A stretch of DNA of 64,000 bases from Bradyrhizobium sediminis (GTDB lineage: Bacteria > Pseudomonadota > Alphaproteobacteria > Rhizobiales > Xanthobacteraceae). The stretch covers positions 1,746,501 to 1,810,500 of the forward strand of contig NZ_CP076134.1 of NCBI RefSeq assembly GCF_018736085.1, in the 5' to 3' direction. This document shows, in pieces, positions 22,888-32,671 of the stretch; the first letter of the stretch is position 1; every line of letters begins with the position of its first letter. Under the pieces are notes generated by a model. The model saw only the letters and a program-made list of their open reading frames with translations, was not told the origin of the DNA and did no database searches. A program made the position numbers and the translations under genes.

Positions 22888-23709
22888 TCAGGGGCCTGGA
22901 GATGGGCTGGGGCCGGCGTCCGATTGGGCTGTGCTTCGTCCGCTGCGCTTGGGGCGAAGGAGCGTCAGGCACTCGATGGATTGCGCGAGGTCAAGCGCCG
23001 AAAAGCCGTCCAGCATTTCCGGGGTGACGTCGGCCCCCTTTGCCAGCAAACGCTCGACGGCGGCCGCCTTGCCCGACGAGGCCGCGTACATCAGGGGCGT
23101 CGCGCCATTGTCGTTCCGATTGTCGAGGTCGATCCCGGCTTCGACCAGGGTGTCGATCAGATCCAGGTGGCCGCCGACGCAGGCGAGCCACAGCGCGTTG
23201 TTGCCATCGGCATTTCGTGCATTGACCTCGGCGCCCGCGGCAATCAGCAAGCGAACGATCTTGCCGTCGCCAATGTGGGATGCTCTCATCAGCGGTGTCG
23301 TGGCGTTGGCGATGACGGCGTTGACGCCGGCAGGCGGGAAATGCTGCGCGACCAGCCATTGCTCCAACCCAGCATCGGGCGCGCCGCTTCCGCTCGCCGG
23401 TGGCCTGCTGCGCCAGGCCTCGTATCCGCCGTCGAGGCTATAGACCTCGGAGAACCCGAAATCGGAAAAGATCTGCGCATATTCGCGGCTGGCGTTGCCG
23501 TGATAGCAATAGATCAGAACCGGCCGAATTCTGGCGGTGGCGTTGAGAACGCCCGACAGGTTGGCAGATGAAACGTGCTGCGCGCCATGGATGTGAGAGT
23601 TGTCGAAGGAGCCGGCGTCGCGAACGTCGAGCACGAGCAGATCGGCGCGCGAGATGAGAGCCCCGGCCTGCTGGATGTCGATGCGCTGGAACGGGGGGCG
23701 CAGTCTCAT
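22888..23709 (-). CDS. Rhodanese domain fused to ankyrin repeats
   Basis: Encodes 273 residues. Residues 10-100 form a single rhodanese domain with active loop CYHGNAS (Cys68), as in GlpE. Residues about 130-245 hold three to four ankyrin repeats (TTPLMRASHIGDGKIVRLLIAAGAEVNARNADG..., GATPLMYAASSGKAAAVERLLAKGADV). It could deliver sulfane sulfur to a partner bound by the repeats. Its start overlaps the SagB-like stop (ATGA). Confidence 0.88.
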   Translation of the reverse strand: MRLRPPFQRIDIQQAGALISRADLLVLDVRDAGSFDNSHIHGAQHVSSANLSGVLNATARIRPVLIYCYHGNASREYAQIFSDFGFSEVYSLDGGYEAWRSRPPASGSGAPDAGLEQWLVAQHFPPAGVNAVIANATTPLMRASHIGDGKIVRLLIAAGAEVNARNADGNNALWLACVGGHLDLIDTLVEAGIDLDNRNDNGATPLMYAASSGKAAAVERLLAKGADVTPEMLDGFSALDLAQSIECLTLLRPKRSGRSTAQSDAGPSPSPGP

Positions 23710-25352
23710 GCCGGGGTTTCCTTGAACGGTTGTATCCGCCTGCCCGGATAGGCAGGCAATGTCGAAATGCGGCCATCGATCAGAGGCCGTCCGACGGTGA
23801 AATGGTAGAGCGCCTGAAATTGCGTGGTGGCGATTCCAAGTATCTCATGCAGGGCATCGTCGAAGTAGCAACCAATGCCGGTGCCGCGCAGTCCGGCGGC
23901 TTCCGCCTCCAGGTAGAGGACGTGCCCGAGAAGTCCGGCTTCCCAGTGCAGCTGGCGGTAGCGCCAGGGGTTGGCGCTGACGATGGAGTCGAATTCGCTG
24001 AGCATGCTGAGCGCGAAGCAGCCGTCGCTGGCAATCGCCTGGTGGCAGTTCATGGTCCTCGCAATGACCCGGCAATCGGTTCGCAGCAGCCTGACAAAGG
24101 GAAGATGTGCCGGCGTTCTTTCCGGGGTCTGCCACTCGAAATCGCCGCGCAGTTGCCTGCGGAGAGCATGTGCCGCCGCGGTGCTTCGCGGCAATGCATA
24201 GACGCCGGGGTCGAGCCCATCGACCCGATGGACGAAGAAGATGGGATGAATACACGGCGCAAAATTCCAGACGTCCCAGGGAGCGTTCGGTCGATCGAGC
24301 AGGCAATCCAGCAGACGATAGAAGGTATCCGCGCTCATCCTGAATTTGCTGTCGAAGCGTTGCGCGCTGCGCCGGCCGAGGATGACATCTGTGGCGCGGG
24401 CTTCGGAGCTTTGCTGCAGGGGCGGATAGTTCGGAAAATCCGATCGCAAGCCGCTGCCCCGTCCCTGCGTGGCCTGGCTCACTTGCCCGATCGCGGGCCA
24501 GCGATAGAGGGGATGCGGATCGAGCAGGTTCGCCTGTCCGGCCCATTGATTTCGGTCGCTTTCAGGGGTGCCGGGAACGCCATGTTCCGGCGCCGGGTTC
24601 GTCGATGGGGCAGAGTCGATCGCAATCAGGAGCTCGGCGTCTTCGCCTTCCACGCCCGAAAAGGCATCGGTGCGATCGAGGCCCAGCAATGCCGCGAGTT
24701 CGGTGCTCGTCAGATCCTCGACCAGCGTCGCGCGCCATCCCAACGCGCCGGCGGCATAGCGCAGAGCGCCGAGGGCATGGCCGACATCGAGCTGACAATA
24801 GCGGAACGCGCGCTCGCCATACTTCCAGGCTTCCCGCCATTGCACCGATGAGAGGCCGATCCAGAGCCGGCCCGGCGCGCCGGATTGATCGTTGCTCCGG
24901 CATCGCAACTCCAGCAAATGATCGCGGCTCAAATAGTGGTGCAGCCCGTCGATGATGCCGGGCACGTTGCGGGAGAGAATGTAGGCTTCGGTCGGATGCA
25001 GATTGCCGCTCGATGGATTGCAGCGCAGCGCCCAGCGATCCGGCCCGTATTCCTTCCAGGCGGAGAGGCCAAAGGAAAGCTCCAGCAGCTTGCCGACCGT
25101 TTCGATCGTGAGCGCAGCCGGGGCAATTCCGCCGGGCGTGCAAGCCTGGGCAAAGCTCGTTGCAAGCTGGTCAGCGCCAAGATCGAGTTCAGTTCGCGCG
25201 CAGCCCGCGAATTCGCGGAACGGATTGGGCTGCGTGTCCCAGTCGAGCGTTTCGGGGCCGGCGGCGTAGCGCTTGAGCGTGTGCTTTGTCCGCGCGTGAT
25301 AAGCGAAGACAATGTCCGCGGGGCTCAAGGCCTGTGTTGCCGCGACGTTCAT
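23706..25352 (-). CDS. SagB/ThcOx-type two-domain nitroreductase family protein
   Basis: Encodes 548 residues from ATG at 25352, which overlaps the upstream stop. Two nitroreductase-like halves are visible: residues about 75-235 with LRCNPSSGNLHPTEAY, and 330-530 with RRSAQRF, FVHRV and GLLGHVLYLEAEAAGLRGTGIGCYFDD. SagB/ThcOx proteins are FMN oxidases known from azole-forming peptide clusters. No cyclodehydratase or precursor peptide gene is near, so the role here must differ. It is part of a four-gene coupled set. Confidence 0.82.
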   Translation of the reverse strand: MNVAATQALSPADIVFAYHARTKHTLKRYAAGPETLDWDTQPNPFREFAGCARTELDLGADQLATSFAQACTPGGIAPAALTIETVGKLLELSFGLSAWKEYGPDRWALRCNPSSGNLHPTEAYILSRNVPGIIDGLHHYLSRDHLLELRCRSNDQSGAPGRLWIGLSSVQWREAWKYGERAFRYCQLDVGHALGALRYAAGALGWRATLVEDLTSTELAALLGLDRTDAFSGVEGEDAELLIAIDSAPSTNPAPEHGVPGTPESDRNQWAGQANLLDPHPLYRWPAIGQVSQATQGRGSGLRSDFPNYPPLQQSSEARATDVILGRRSAQRFDSKFRMSADTFYRLLDCLLDRPNAPWDVWNFAPCIHPIFFVHRVDGLDPGVYALPRSTAAAHALRRQLRGDFEWQTPERTPAHLPFVRLLRTDCRVIARTMNCHQAIASDGCFALSMLSEFDSIVSANPWRYRQLHWEAGLLGHVLYLEAEAAGLRGTGIGCYFDDALHEILGIATTQFQALYHFTVGRPLIDGRISTLPAYPGRRIQPFKETPA

Positions 25353-25789
25353 TGCGACGGGGATATCGATGACGGAACAGGATCTGGGCAGGACACCGAT
25401 ACCGGCGGTCGGCTGCAGGCTTCGACGTCGTCGCCGACGGGGTCGCCAAGCAGGGTTGTGACCGGTTCGCGGTCGAAGCCCGCGCATCTTTGCCCTTCCG
25501 TTTCCACGAGCGGCCGCCGGATCAGCAGGGGATCGTCGAGCATCAGCGCGAGCGCGCTCGCGGCGTCGAGTTTTGCAGGCACGATCTCGCCGGACTTGAC
25601 GCGCGGCGCGGCCGGATTGAACCACGCGGTCACCGGGGTTGATCCGAAAAAGCCGCGCAACGCCTCGGCGGTCCATGGTTCCGCTAGCAGGCTCTTTGCG
25701 ATGACGGTATGACCGGCAGCCTCGAGCATCCGCCTCTGGCGCGCATTCGTCGCACAGCCCGGCTTCTGGTAGAACTGGATCGTCGCCAT
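25349..25789 (-). CDS. nifO: NifO-like ArsC-fold nitrogenase-associated protein
   Basis: Encodes 146 residues, start at ATG 25789 (a TTG frame start at 25798 is less likely). FYQKPGCATNARQRRMLEAAGHTV and FNPAAPRVKSGEIVP match the nitrogenase-associated group of the arsenate-reductase (thioredoxin-like) fold. NifO in Azotobacter affects Mo use and nitrate effects on nitrogen fixation. The C-terminal 30 residues are extra and include two cysteines. Confidence 0.82.
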   Translation of the reverse strand: MATIQFYQKPGCATNARQRRMLEAAGHTVIAKSLLAEPWTAEALRGFFGSTPVTAWFNPAAPRVKSGEIVPAKLDAASALALMLDDPLLIRRPLVETEGQRCAGFDREPVTTLLGDPVGDDVEACSRPPVSVSCPDPVPSSISPSQ

Positions 25790-25800
25790 CCTGGCCAAAC

Positions 25801-26235
25801 CTAGGCGGGAAGGCCGAGCTGGACCAGCGGCGCCGCGCCGTCCCGGCCGAGGATCGTATCCACCTTCTTCCGGACGTTCTCCAGGGTGAGCGGCTTGACC
25901 AGTGCGCCATGCGCGCCGGCCTTCAAACCATCCAGGGCGGTGGCTTCGTCAGACTTCGCGCAAATGATGAGAATGCGGACGCCGGGGAATTTCGCCACCA
26001 GTTCGCCGATCAATGCCGCGCCCCTCTGCTTCAGGAACGAGACGCCAAGCAGCACGACATGGGGCTTGAGCCAGTCGACGCCCTTTTCATAGGCCTCTTC
26101 GGGGCTCACCAGCTCGTGGGTTTCGATTTCGTCGTGCAACATGAACTGCAGCGCGGCGCGGGTGATCTCGTCATCGTCGATGACGAACACGCGCCGCTGG
26201 TCGACAGCCTTCGATGTTTCGACGCCGATCTGCAT
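25801..26235 (-). CDS. Receiver-domain protein without the phosphoacceptor aspartate
   Basis: Encodes 144 residues; a very strong AAAGGAGG lies before ATG 26235. It is a stand-alone receiver fold: VFVIDDDE gives the acidic pocket (Asp20-21) and ALVKPLT the conserved Lys114. At the acceptor position (PHVVLLGVS) Gly64 replaces aspartate. It cannot be phosphorylated in the usual way, so it may act as a constitutive or ligand-controlled switch. It is first in the operon with NifO-like, SagB-like and rhodanese-ankyrin genes. Confidence 0.85.
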   Translation of the reverse strand: MQIGVETSKAVDQRRVFVIDDDEITRAALQFMLHDEIETHELVSPEEAYEKGVDWLKPHVVLLGVSFLKQRGAALIGELVAKFPGVRILIICAKSDEATALDGLKAGAHGALVKPLTLENVRKKVDTILGRDGAAPLVQLGLPA

Positions 26236-26292
26236 TTCAACCTCCTTTGTTTGCCGGCCATGTTCCGTCGTGTGCGGCCTCTCAGGGCTGCT

Positions 26293-26308
26293 AGCAATTT
26301 TCATTCCG
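26293..26308 (-). promoter_or_regulatory. Sigma-54 promoter of the receiver-nifO operon
   Basis: The minus strand reads CGGAATGAAAATTGCT: GG-N10-GC, perfect TTGCT. It lies 58 bp before ATG 26235, with a NifA site 84 bp upstream. Confidence 0.65.
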
Positions 26309-26391
26309 TGCGATGCGGACGCAGCACTTGCACGGAAAGCGCCGGTGATCGGCGATGGACGGCGATCGTCCCGAACACGGGCCGGCTTTCT

Positions 26392-26407
26392 TGTCTGATT
26401 TCGAACA
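26392..26407. promoter_or_regulatory. NifA site shared by nifH and the receiver operon
   Basis: TGTCTGATTTCGAACA is an exact TGT-N10-ACA, about 100 bp upstream of the nifH -24 element and 84 bp from the divergent promoter. Confidence 0.88.
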
Positions 26408-26505
26408 GGCGCCACACAGCCGGAGGGCCGCTGTCGGCTTCAAAACATCCAGCTGTTTTCAGAAAGCCGGGCGTTTCAGAAGCTGAATCATCAACTTAAG
26501 GGGAG

Positions 26506-26521
26506 TGGCACGGCGGTTGCT
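26506..26521 (+). promoter_or_regulatory. Sigma-54 promoter of nifH
   Basis: TGGCACGGCGGTTGCT is a perfect -24/-12 match; the leader to nifH ATG is about 140 nt. Confidence 0.96.
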
Positions 26522-26546
26522 AATGAGGGTGCGGAACAAGGAGTGA

Positions 26547-27578
<1,032 letters not shown>

Positions 27579-27598
27579 GGCCTTTCAGTCGACACTAC

Positions 27599-27622
27599 CC
27601 GGTCCCTCGCAAGAGGGGCCGG
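27599..27622 (+). other. Stem-loop 3' of nifH with GCAA tetraloop
   Basis: A 10-bp stem, CCGGTCCCTC pairing with GAGGGGCCGG (one G-U), encloses GCAA, a GNRA tetraloop. It begins 20 nt after the nifH stop, without a T-run. It may stabilise the nifH message or attenuate read-through into nifQ. Confidence 0.65.
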
Positions 27623-27657
27623 CACTACCAACGGCATCCGTTCAACGAGATGCGATC

Positions 27658-28476
27658 GTGAATCCGGGGCGGCTGAAACGAGCAAGACAGCGCGAGGCAG
27701 AACAGCCGGCTTTGGAGCGGTTTGTGGTAGCAGCGGTGCAGCGAGAGCAGTCAATCGACGCAGTATCAGTGCTCCCCGCAGTGGAGCAGCCGACTACGCC
27801 GCGCGGTCGTGAACATATCGGAACCGCGGCCTACCGGGCGTTGACCGGAGGTCACCCGGCGGACGCCGTCATTGACGATGATGCCGGTTTCGACGGGCAT
27901 GTGCTGGCCTCGATCCTGGCGGTTGCGGCAATGGAGGACGGCGTGCTGGCCGAGCGGGCGGGACTCGCGGCGGCCGATCTTGCCAGTCTCCTGGCACAGT
28001 GGTTTCCGGCGGCCTGCGGCACGGGTGTGGCCTGGTACGCACAGGACGCCGACGCCGAGGATGATGAGGTCGCCATGGTGCGCGATCTGTTGCTGACGCA
28101 TCGCTCGAGCGAGGGCGACGCCGGTCGCTGGCTCGCCGCCATGATTGCCCGGCGCGCGATGGAACCGAACCATCTGTGGGAAGATCTCGGCCTGCGCGAC
28201 CGCTCCGAACTCAGTCGCCTGCTGTCGCGGCATTTCGCTCCAATCGCCAACCGCAACACGCAAAACATGCGGTGGAAGCGCTTCTTTTACCGGGCGCTCT
28301 GCGAGTCCGACGGCTTCGTGATGTGCACGACGCCGGTTTGTACCGAATGCCGGGACTTCGATCTTTGTTTCGGCGACGAGAGTGGCGAGAGCCGGATGGC
28401 GGACCGGCGTCGCGAGGCATCCTTGCAGGTCGTTCTCTCCGCGACCGCAGCATCGCCCTCCCGGCCGCCGGAGTAA
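27658..28476 (+). CDS. nifQ: NifQ, molybdenum donor for FeMo-co synthesis
   Basis: Encodes up to 272 residues; the frame opens with GTG at 27658, and the true start may lie further in, because no good ribosome site is seen. The diagnostic C-terminus is present: MRWKRFFYRALCESDGF, then CTTPVCTECRDFDLC, the C-x4-C-x2-C-x5-C cluster site. NifQ carries a Mo-Fe-S cluster to the NifEN/NifH complex. GGAG before the next gene lies within its end. Confidence 0.92.
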   Translation: MNPGRLKRARQREAEQPALERFVVAAVQREQSIDAVSVLPAVEQPTTPRGREHIGTAAYRALTGGHPADAVIDDDAGFDGHVLASILAVAAMEDGVLAERAGLAAADLASLLAQWFPAACGTGVAWYAQDADAEDDEVAMVRDLLLTHRSSEGDAGRWLAAMIARRAMEPNHLWEDLGLRDRSELSRLLSRHFAPIANRNTQNMRWKRFFYRALCESDGFVMCTTPVCTECRDFDLCFGDESGESRMADRRREASLQVVLSATAASPSRPPE

Positions 28477-28481
28477 TGATC

Positions 28482-28988
28482 ATGGATCTGACGGCGACGA
28501 CGCCCCCGATTGAGCTTGCTTCGGAACCATGCGCCGGCGCGGCAGTGGAAGTTCCGTTCGAGACGCAGCAGGGACTCCTGATCGGGAACGACTGCCTCGA
28601 TTTGCTCCGCGAGGCCGGTCTGCGGCCGACGTATCAGCGCCTGGTGCTTGGCGGACTTCTGTTCTCGAAGGGCGGCCGTCATGTCACCGCCGACATGCTT
28701 TATACCGAGGCAACTTCGATCGGGATTCAGATCTCGCGGGCGACGGTCTATAATGCACTGAACCAGTTCACCAATGCCGGCCTGCTGCGCCAGATCGGCA
28801 TCGATGGGTCGAAATCGTTCTTTGATACCAATCCGACCGGACATCACCATTTCTTCGTCGATTCTGAGGACAGGCTGCTCGACGTTCCGGAACCGGGCGT
28901 CTTGATCGACGTGCTGCCGCAACCGCTGCCGGGCTATGAGATTGCCGGGGTAGATGTCGTCGTCCACCTGCGCCGAAAGCAGGTTTGA
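28482..28988 (+). CDS. Fur-family regulator, Irr-like
   Basis: Encodes 168 residues; start at 28482 set by GGAG 8 bases upstream. The winged-helix part has LREAGLRPTYQRLVLGGLLF and SRATVYNALNQFTNAGLLRQI. The metal/haem region TGHHHFFVDSEDRLLDV with three consecutive histidines is the Irr signature. Irr proteins sense haem/iron status in Rhizobiales. Its place between nifQ and nifV suggests iron control of nitrogen fixation, or control of its own nif-specific targets. Confidence 0.85.
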   Translation: MDLTATTPPIELASEPCAGAAVEVPFETQQGLLIGNDCLDLLREAGLRPTYQRLVLGGLLFSKGGRHVTADMLYTEATSIGIQISRATVYNALNQFTNAGLLRQIGIDGSKSFFDTNPTGHHHFFVDSEDRLLDVPEPGVLIDVLPQPLPGYEIAGVDVVVHLRRKQV

Positions 28989-29011
28989 TCGACGCGTCGC
29001 ATTTGCGACGC

Positions 29012-29027
29012 TGTCGCGATTGCGACA
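29012..29027. promoter_or_regulatory. NifA site of nifV
   Basis: TGTCGCGATTGCGACA is an exact TGT-N10-ACA, 58 bp upstream of the -24 element. Just before it, 28995-29010 reads CGTCGCATTTGCGACG, a near-match lacking the outer T and A, so this may be a tandem site. Confidence 0.87.
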
Positions 29028-29085
29028 ATCCGCGAATATATAAAAATGATCGAGTTATCAGCAGCTTAAGGCATGGACTGAGCGC

Positions 29086-29101
29086 TGGCATGCGGGTTGC
29101 T
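29086..29101 (+). promoter_or_regulatory. Sigma-54 promoter of nifV
   Basis: TGGCATGCGGGTTGCT is a near-perfect -24/-12 element, 69 bp before the nifV ATG. Confidence 0.95.
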
Positions 29102-29170
29102 CTGCATCAGCTACGAGGTGGCGCTGCGAACCGCCGTCTCTCGTGAAGCCGCCACCGTGGTGAGGGTTCA

Positions 29171-30382
29171 ATGATCGAGCAGCCGGCATCCGATAGCGCC
29201 AAATACCGCGGCGACCACCTCGATCGCGCCGCCGCGGCAAGACTCCTGCCGATCGTTCTCAACGACACCACGCTGCGCGACGGCGAGCAGGCGCCGGGCG
29301 TTGCCTTCACGACAGCGGAAAAGGTTGCGATCGCGCGCGCGCTGGCTTGCGCCGGCGTCCCGGAACTCGAGGCCGGTACGCCCGCGATGGGGCGCGAGGA
29401 GATCACCGCGATCCGCGCCATTGTCGCCGCGGAACTGCCGCTGACCACCATCGCCTGGTGCCGGATGCGGACCGAGGATGTCGACGCCGCGATCGCGGCC
29501 GGCGTGTCGATGGTCAATGTGTCGGTACCGGTTTCCGACGTCCAGATTGCGGCGAAGCTCGGCGGCAAGCGCTCCAACGCGATCGACATGGTCAAGCACG
29601 TCGTCGGATATGCGCGCGGCAAGGGCCTCGCCGTCGCCGTCGGCGGAGAGGATTCCTCCCGTGCCGATCGTGATTTTCTGATCGAAATCATCGCCACCGC
29701 GAAGGCCGCTGGTGCGCGACGGTTTCGCATCGCCGATACGCTGAGCGTGCTCGACCCGGATTCGAGCTACGCGCTGATGGCAGCGTTGCGCGCGACGACC
29801 GACCTCGAACTCGAGTTTCACGGCCACGACGATCTCGGACTTGCCACCGCCAATACGCTGGCGGCGATCAAGGCCGGCGCCACGCATGCTTCGGTCACCG
29901 TGATCGGGCTCGGCGAGCGCGCCGGCAACGCACCGCTTGAAGAAGTCGCGGTGGCCCTCCGGCAATTGTATGGGCGGGAGACCGGCATCGTGTTGTCCGA
30001 ACTCGGCAACGTCGCCGCTATGGTCGCTGCGGCTGCGGCGCGCAGCATCCCGCTCAACAAGGCGATCGTGGGAGAGCATGTCTTCACCCACGAATCCGGT
30101 ATCCATGTCGATGGATTGCTGAAGGATCAGCGCACCTACCAGTCGCTCGACCCGCTGCTGTTCGGCCGCTCGAATCGCATCGTCATCGGCAAGCATTCCG
30201 GCCTGTCGGCCATCACCTCCCTGCTCGCGGATCTGCAGTTGAAGGCAACGGCCGACCAGTTGCGCGGCATTCTCGCCCGGGTTCGCGAGCATGCGGTCTA
30301 CAACAAGGGGCCGGTGGCGCGTGAGACCGTCATGCGCATCTGGCGCGAGGTTTGCGACCCCAGACTTCCCAATTGTGCGTGA
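29171..30382 (+). CDS. nifV: NifV, homocitrate synthase
   Basis: Encodes 403 residues; GAGGG precedes the ATG. It condenses acetyl-CoA with 2-oxoglutarate to homocitrate, the organic ligand of FeMo-co. [17 protein letters not shown] is the DRE-TIM metallolyase start, [22 protein letters not shown] carries the metal-binding HxH region nearby, and [15 protein letters not shown] is conserved. Its presence indicates fixation without plant-supplied homocitrate. Confidence 0.95.
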   Translation: MIEQPASDSAKYRGDHLDRAAAARLLPIVLNDTTLRDGEQAPGVAFTTAEKVAIARALACAGVPELEAGTPAMGREEITAIRAIVAAELPLTTIAWCRMRTEDVDAAIAAGVSMVNVSVPVSDVQIAAKLGGKRSNAIDMVKHVVGYARGKGLAVAVGGEDSSRADRDFLIEIIATAKAAGARRFRIADTLSVLDPDSSYALMAALRATTDLELEFHGHDDLGLATANTLAAIKAGATHASVTVIGLGERAGNAPLEEVAVALRQLYGRETGIVLSELGNVAAMVAAAAARSIPLNKAIVGEHVFTHESGIHVDGLLKDQRTYQSLDPLLFGRSNRIVIGKHSGLSAITSLLADLQLKATADQLRGILARVREHAVYNKGPVARETVMRIWREVCDPRLPNCA

Positions 30383-30401
30383 GGCTGCCGGAGAGGTTGT
30401 C

Positions 30402-31193
30402 ATGTCCGATGCCGTAGATGTGCAGGTCAGCGATCCCCTGGCGGATGTCCGGTTGCGGCTTCCTTCGCTGCTGCAGCTGATCAGGGAGGACATTGGCTGT
30501 GTTCGGCTGCGGGATCCTGCCGCCCGCAGCGAGCTGGAGACCCTGCTGACCTATCCGGGCGTCCATGCCCTGATCTGGCATCGTATCGCCCACCGCTTAT
30601 GGGTCGCCGGCTGGAAGTTTCCGGCGCGGCTGTTGTCGTGGCTCGGCCGCTTCCTCTCCAATGTCGATATCCATCCGGCAGCGAAGATCGGGCATCGGTT
30701 CTTCATCGACCACGGCGCCTGCGTCGTCATCGGCGAGACTGCAGAGGTCGGCGACGACGTCACGCTGTATCACGGCGTAACGCTGGGCGGCACATCGTGG
30801 TCGCCGGGCAAGCGTCACCCCAGCCTGGAAGATCGCGTGGTCGTCGGCGCCGGCGCCAAGATTCTCGGGCCCATCACAATTGGACGGGGCACGCGGGTCG
30901 GGGCCAATTCGGTGGTGATCGAGAGCACGCCGCCTGAAGTGACCGTGGTCGGCATTCCGGCCAGGGTGGTGCGGCCGGAACTCAGCCATCGCCGCGTGGT
31001 CGGCCGCATCGATCTCGATCATCATTTGATGCCAGATCCGGTCGGGGAAGCGATCTCGGTCATGCTGGACCGGGTCGAGTTCCTCGAGGCACGGCTCGCG
31101 CACCTGCAGAAGCGCTTGCGCGACAGCAGCGGACCGATGCGGGAAGGCAGGGACGCCGCCCGCCCCGGTCCGCGCGCCGTCGAGCGAACTTGA
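30402..31193 (+). CDS. cysE: Serine O-acetyltransferase (nif-linked CysE)
   Basis: Encodes 263 residues; GAGAGG lies before ATG 30402. The left-handed beta-helix region is visible: [42 protein letters not shown], followed by [21 protein letters not shown]. It makes O-acetylserine for cysteine synthesis, supplying sulfur to NifS. In other diazotrophs the nif-linked copy is called nifP or cysE1. It lies 20 bp after nifV. Confidence 0.93.
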   Translation: MSDAVDVQVSDPLADVRLRLPSLLQLIREDIGCVRLRDPAARSELETLLTYPGVHALIWHRIAHRLWVAGWKFPARLLSWLGRFLSNVDIHPAAKIGHRFFIDHGACVVIGETAEVGDDVTLYHGVTLGGTSWSPGKRHPSLEDRVVVGAGAKILGPITIGRGTRVGANSVVIESTPPEVTVVGIPARVVRPELSHRRVVGRIDLDHHLMPDPVGEAISVMLDRVEFLEARLAHLQKRLRDSSGPMREGRDAARPGPRAVERT

Positions 31194-31206
31194 AGGAGAC
31201 CGGAAG

Positions 31207-31539
31207 ATGAGTGGTGCACCCGTCGGCATGCTCGAGCAGTTGAACAAGGCTTCCTCCGCCGAGGACTTCTTCGCGCTGCTCGGCGTCGATTATGACCCCA
31301 AGCACGTCAACGTGGTGCGGCTGCACATTCTCAGGCGCATGGGGCAATATCTCGTGAGCGAGGATTTTACCGGGCAGCCTGACGAAGTCGTGGCGCAGCG
31401 CTGCAAGGCGGTGCTGGAGCAGGCCTATGCCGATTTCGTCACATCATCGCCGCTCGACCAGCGGGTGTTCAAGGTCCTGAAGGATGCGGTGGCGCCGCCC
31501 AAGCCGCCGGTATTCGTGCCCCTCACCACGCTCAAGTAA
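31207..31539 (+). CDS. nifW: NifW, nitrogenase stabilising/protective protein
   Basis: Encodes 110 residues with the family pattern: LNKASSAEDFFALLGVDYDPKHVNVVRLHILRRMGQYL and the C-terminal VFVPLTTLK. NifW binds the MoFe protein and protects or helps mature it. AAGGAGA precedes the ATG. It ends the nifV-cysE-nifW set. Confidence 0.93.
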   Translation: MSGAPVGMLEQLNKASSAEDFFALLGVDYDPKHVNVVRLHILRRMGQYLVSEDFTGQPDEVVAQRCKAVLEQAYADFVTSSPLDQRVFKVLKDAVAPPKPPVFVPLTTLK

Positions 31540-31638
31540 ACCTGCTGCACGTTCGCGTCGGATCTCCGGTCTCGCCGAGCCGGACGGCCGGCGGCGAGCT
31601 ATTTTGACGTCGCTTCCCGCAACGCTTCGTCGCCTCGC

Positions 31639-31654
31639 TGTCGCATTTGCGACG
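31639..31654. promoter_or_regulatory. Near-consensus NifA site of fixA
   Basis: TGTCGCATTTGCGACG is TGT-N10-ACG, one base from the exact site, about 105 bp upstream of the fixA -24 element. The rest of the 31540-31812 gap holds only the promoter. Confidence 0.5.
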
Positions 31655-31759
31655 TGTCGGAATTGTCCCTGTCAGCGACCGCAGAACAATGTCCGGCCGG
31701 AAGTCCGCCTGTTCCCTCAAGTCATTGTCGTGACGTCGATATTTCATCGCGACCGCGAT

Positions 31760-31775
31760 TGGTACGGCACTTGCT
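31760..31775 (+). promoter_or_regulatory. Sigma-54 promoter of fixABCX
   Basis: TGGTACGGCACTTGCT has GG-N10-GC and perfect -12 half, 37 bp before the fixA ATG. Confidence 0.88.
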
Positions 31776-31812
31776 CTTGCCTTGTCGGGGCCATCAGGCT
31801 CGGAGCAATCGC

Positions 31813-32658
31813 ATGCACATTGTCGTCTGCATCAAGCAAGTTCCGGATTCGGCGCAGATCCGGGTTCATCCGGTGACCAATACGATCATGCGCCAGGGGG
31901 TGCCGACCATCATCAACCCCTACGATCTGTTCGCGCTCGAGGCGGCCCTCGAGCTGCGCGACCAGTTCGGCGGCGAGGTCACGGTACTGACCATGGGGCC
32001 GCCCTCGGCCGAGGACAGCCTGCGCAAGGCGCTGACCTTCGGCGCCGACCGCGCCGTGCTGCTGACGGATCGCTTTTTCGCCGGCGCCGACACGCTGGCG
32101 ACGACCTATGCGCTCGCCACCGCCATCCGCAAGATCGGCGAGACCTACGGCGCGCCGGATATCATCTTCACGGGCAAGCAGACCATCGATGGCGATACCG
32201 CCCAGGTCGGTCCCGGCATCGCCAAGCGCCTCGGTCTGCTGCAACTTACCTATGTCGCCAGGATCGGCACGCTCGATCTCGCCGCGCGCACCATCGAGGC
32301 CGAACGGCGGTCGGAGGGCGGGGTGCAAATCCTGCGCACCAGGCTGCCCTGCCTGATCACCATGCTGGAGGCGACCAACGAGATCCGGCGCGGAGCGATG
32401 ATCGACGCGTTGCGGGCGGCGCGCGCCACGATCGTCAAATGGAGCGCGCAGGAGGCGGGAGTCGAAGACATCGCGAAATGCGGGCTGCGCGGTTCGCCGA
32501 CCATCGTCAAGCGCGTGTTCGCCCCGCCGCCGCGCGCGGAGAAGGCGGCGCTGATCGACTTCGGCAGCCGGCCGCCCGCCGAAGCATTGATCGAGGATAT
32601 TTTCAAGCGGCAGCCCAAGCTCGAAGCGGAACTCGTCGCGCTGGCGCGCGGATTCTGA
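31813..32658 (+). CDS. fixA: FixA, electron-transfer flavoprotein beta-like subunit
   Basis: Encodes 281 residues from ATG 31813 (GGAG upstream). It begins [24 protein letters not shown], with [14 protein letters not shown] and the ETF-beta signature [17 protein letters not shown]. FixAB bind FAD and bifurcate electrons from NADH to quinone and a low-potential ferredoxin or flavodoxin that feeds nitrogenase. First gene of fixABCX. Confidence 0.95.
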   Translation: MHIVVCIKQVPDSAQIRVHPVTNTIMRQGVPTIINPYDLFALEAALELRDQFGGEVTVLTMGPPSAEDSLRKALTFGADRAVLLTDRFFAGADTLATTYALATAIRKIGETYGAPDIIFTGKQTIDGDTAQVGPGIAKRLGLLQLTYVARIGTLDLAARTIEAERRSEGGVQILRTRLPCLITMLEATNEIRRGAMIDALRAARATIVKWSAQEAGVEDIAKCGLRGSPTIVKRVFAPPPRAEKAALIDFGSRPPAEALIEDIFKRQPKLEAELVALARGF

Positions 32659-32671
32659 AGGGGGGACCAGG

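Noticed and set aside
23706..25910. A 734-codon frame extending the SagB-like gene upstream
   Set aside because: The upstream part is a shadow of the NifO-like gene; the ATG at 25352 overlaps that gene's stop.
27658..28476. Placing a promoter directly before nifQ
   Set aside because: I found no GG-N10-GC element or clear -35/-10 pair in 27579-27657; read-through from nifH is simpler.
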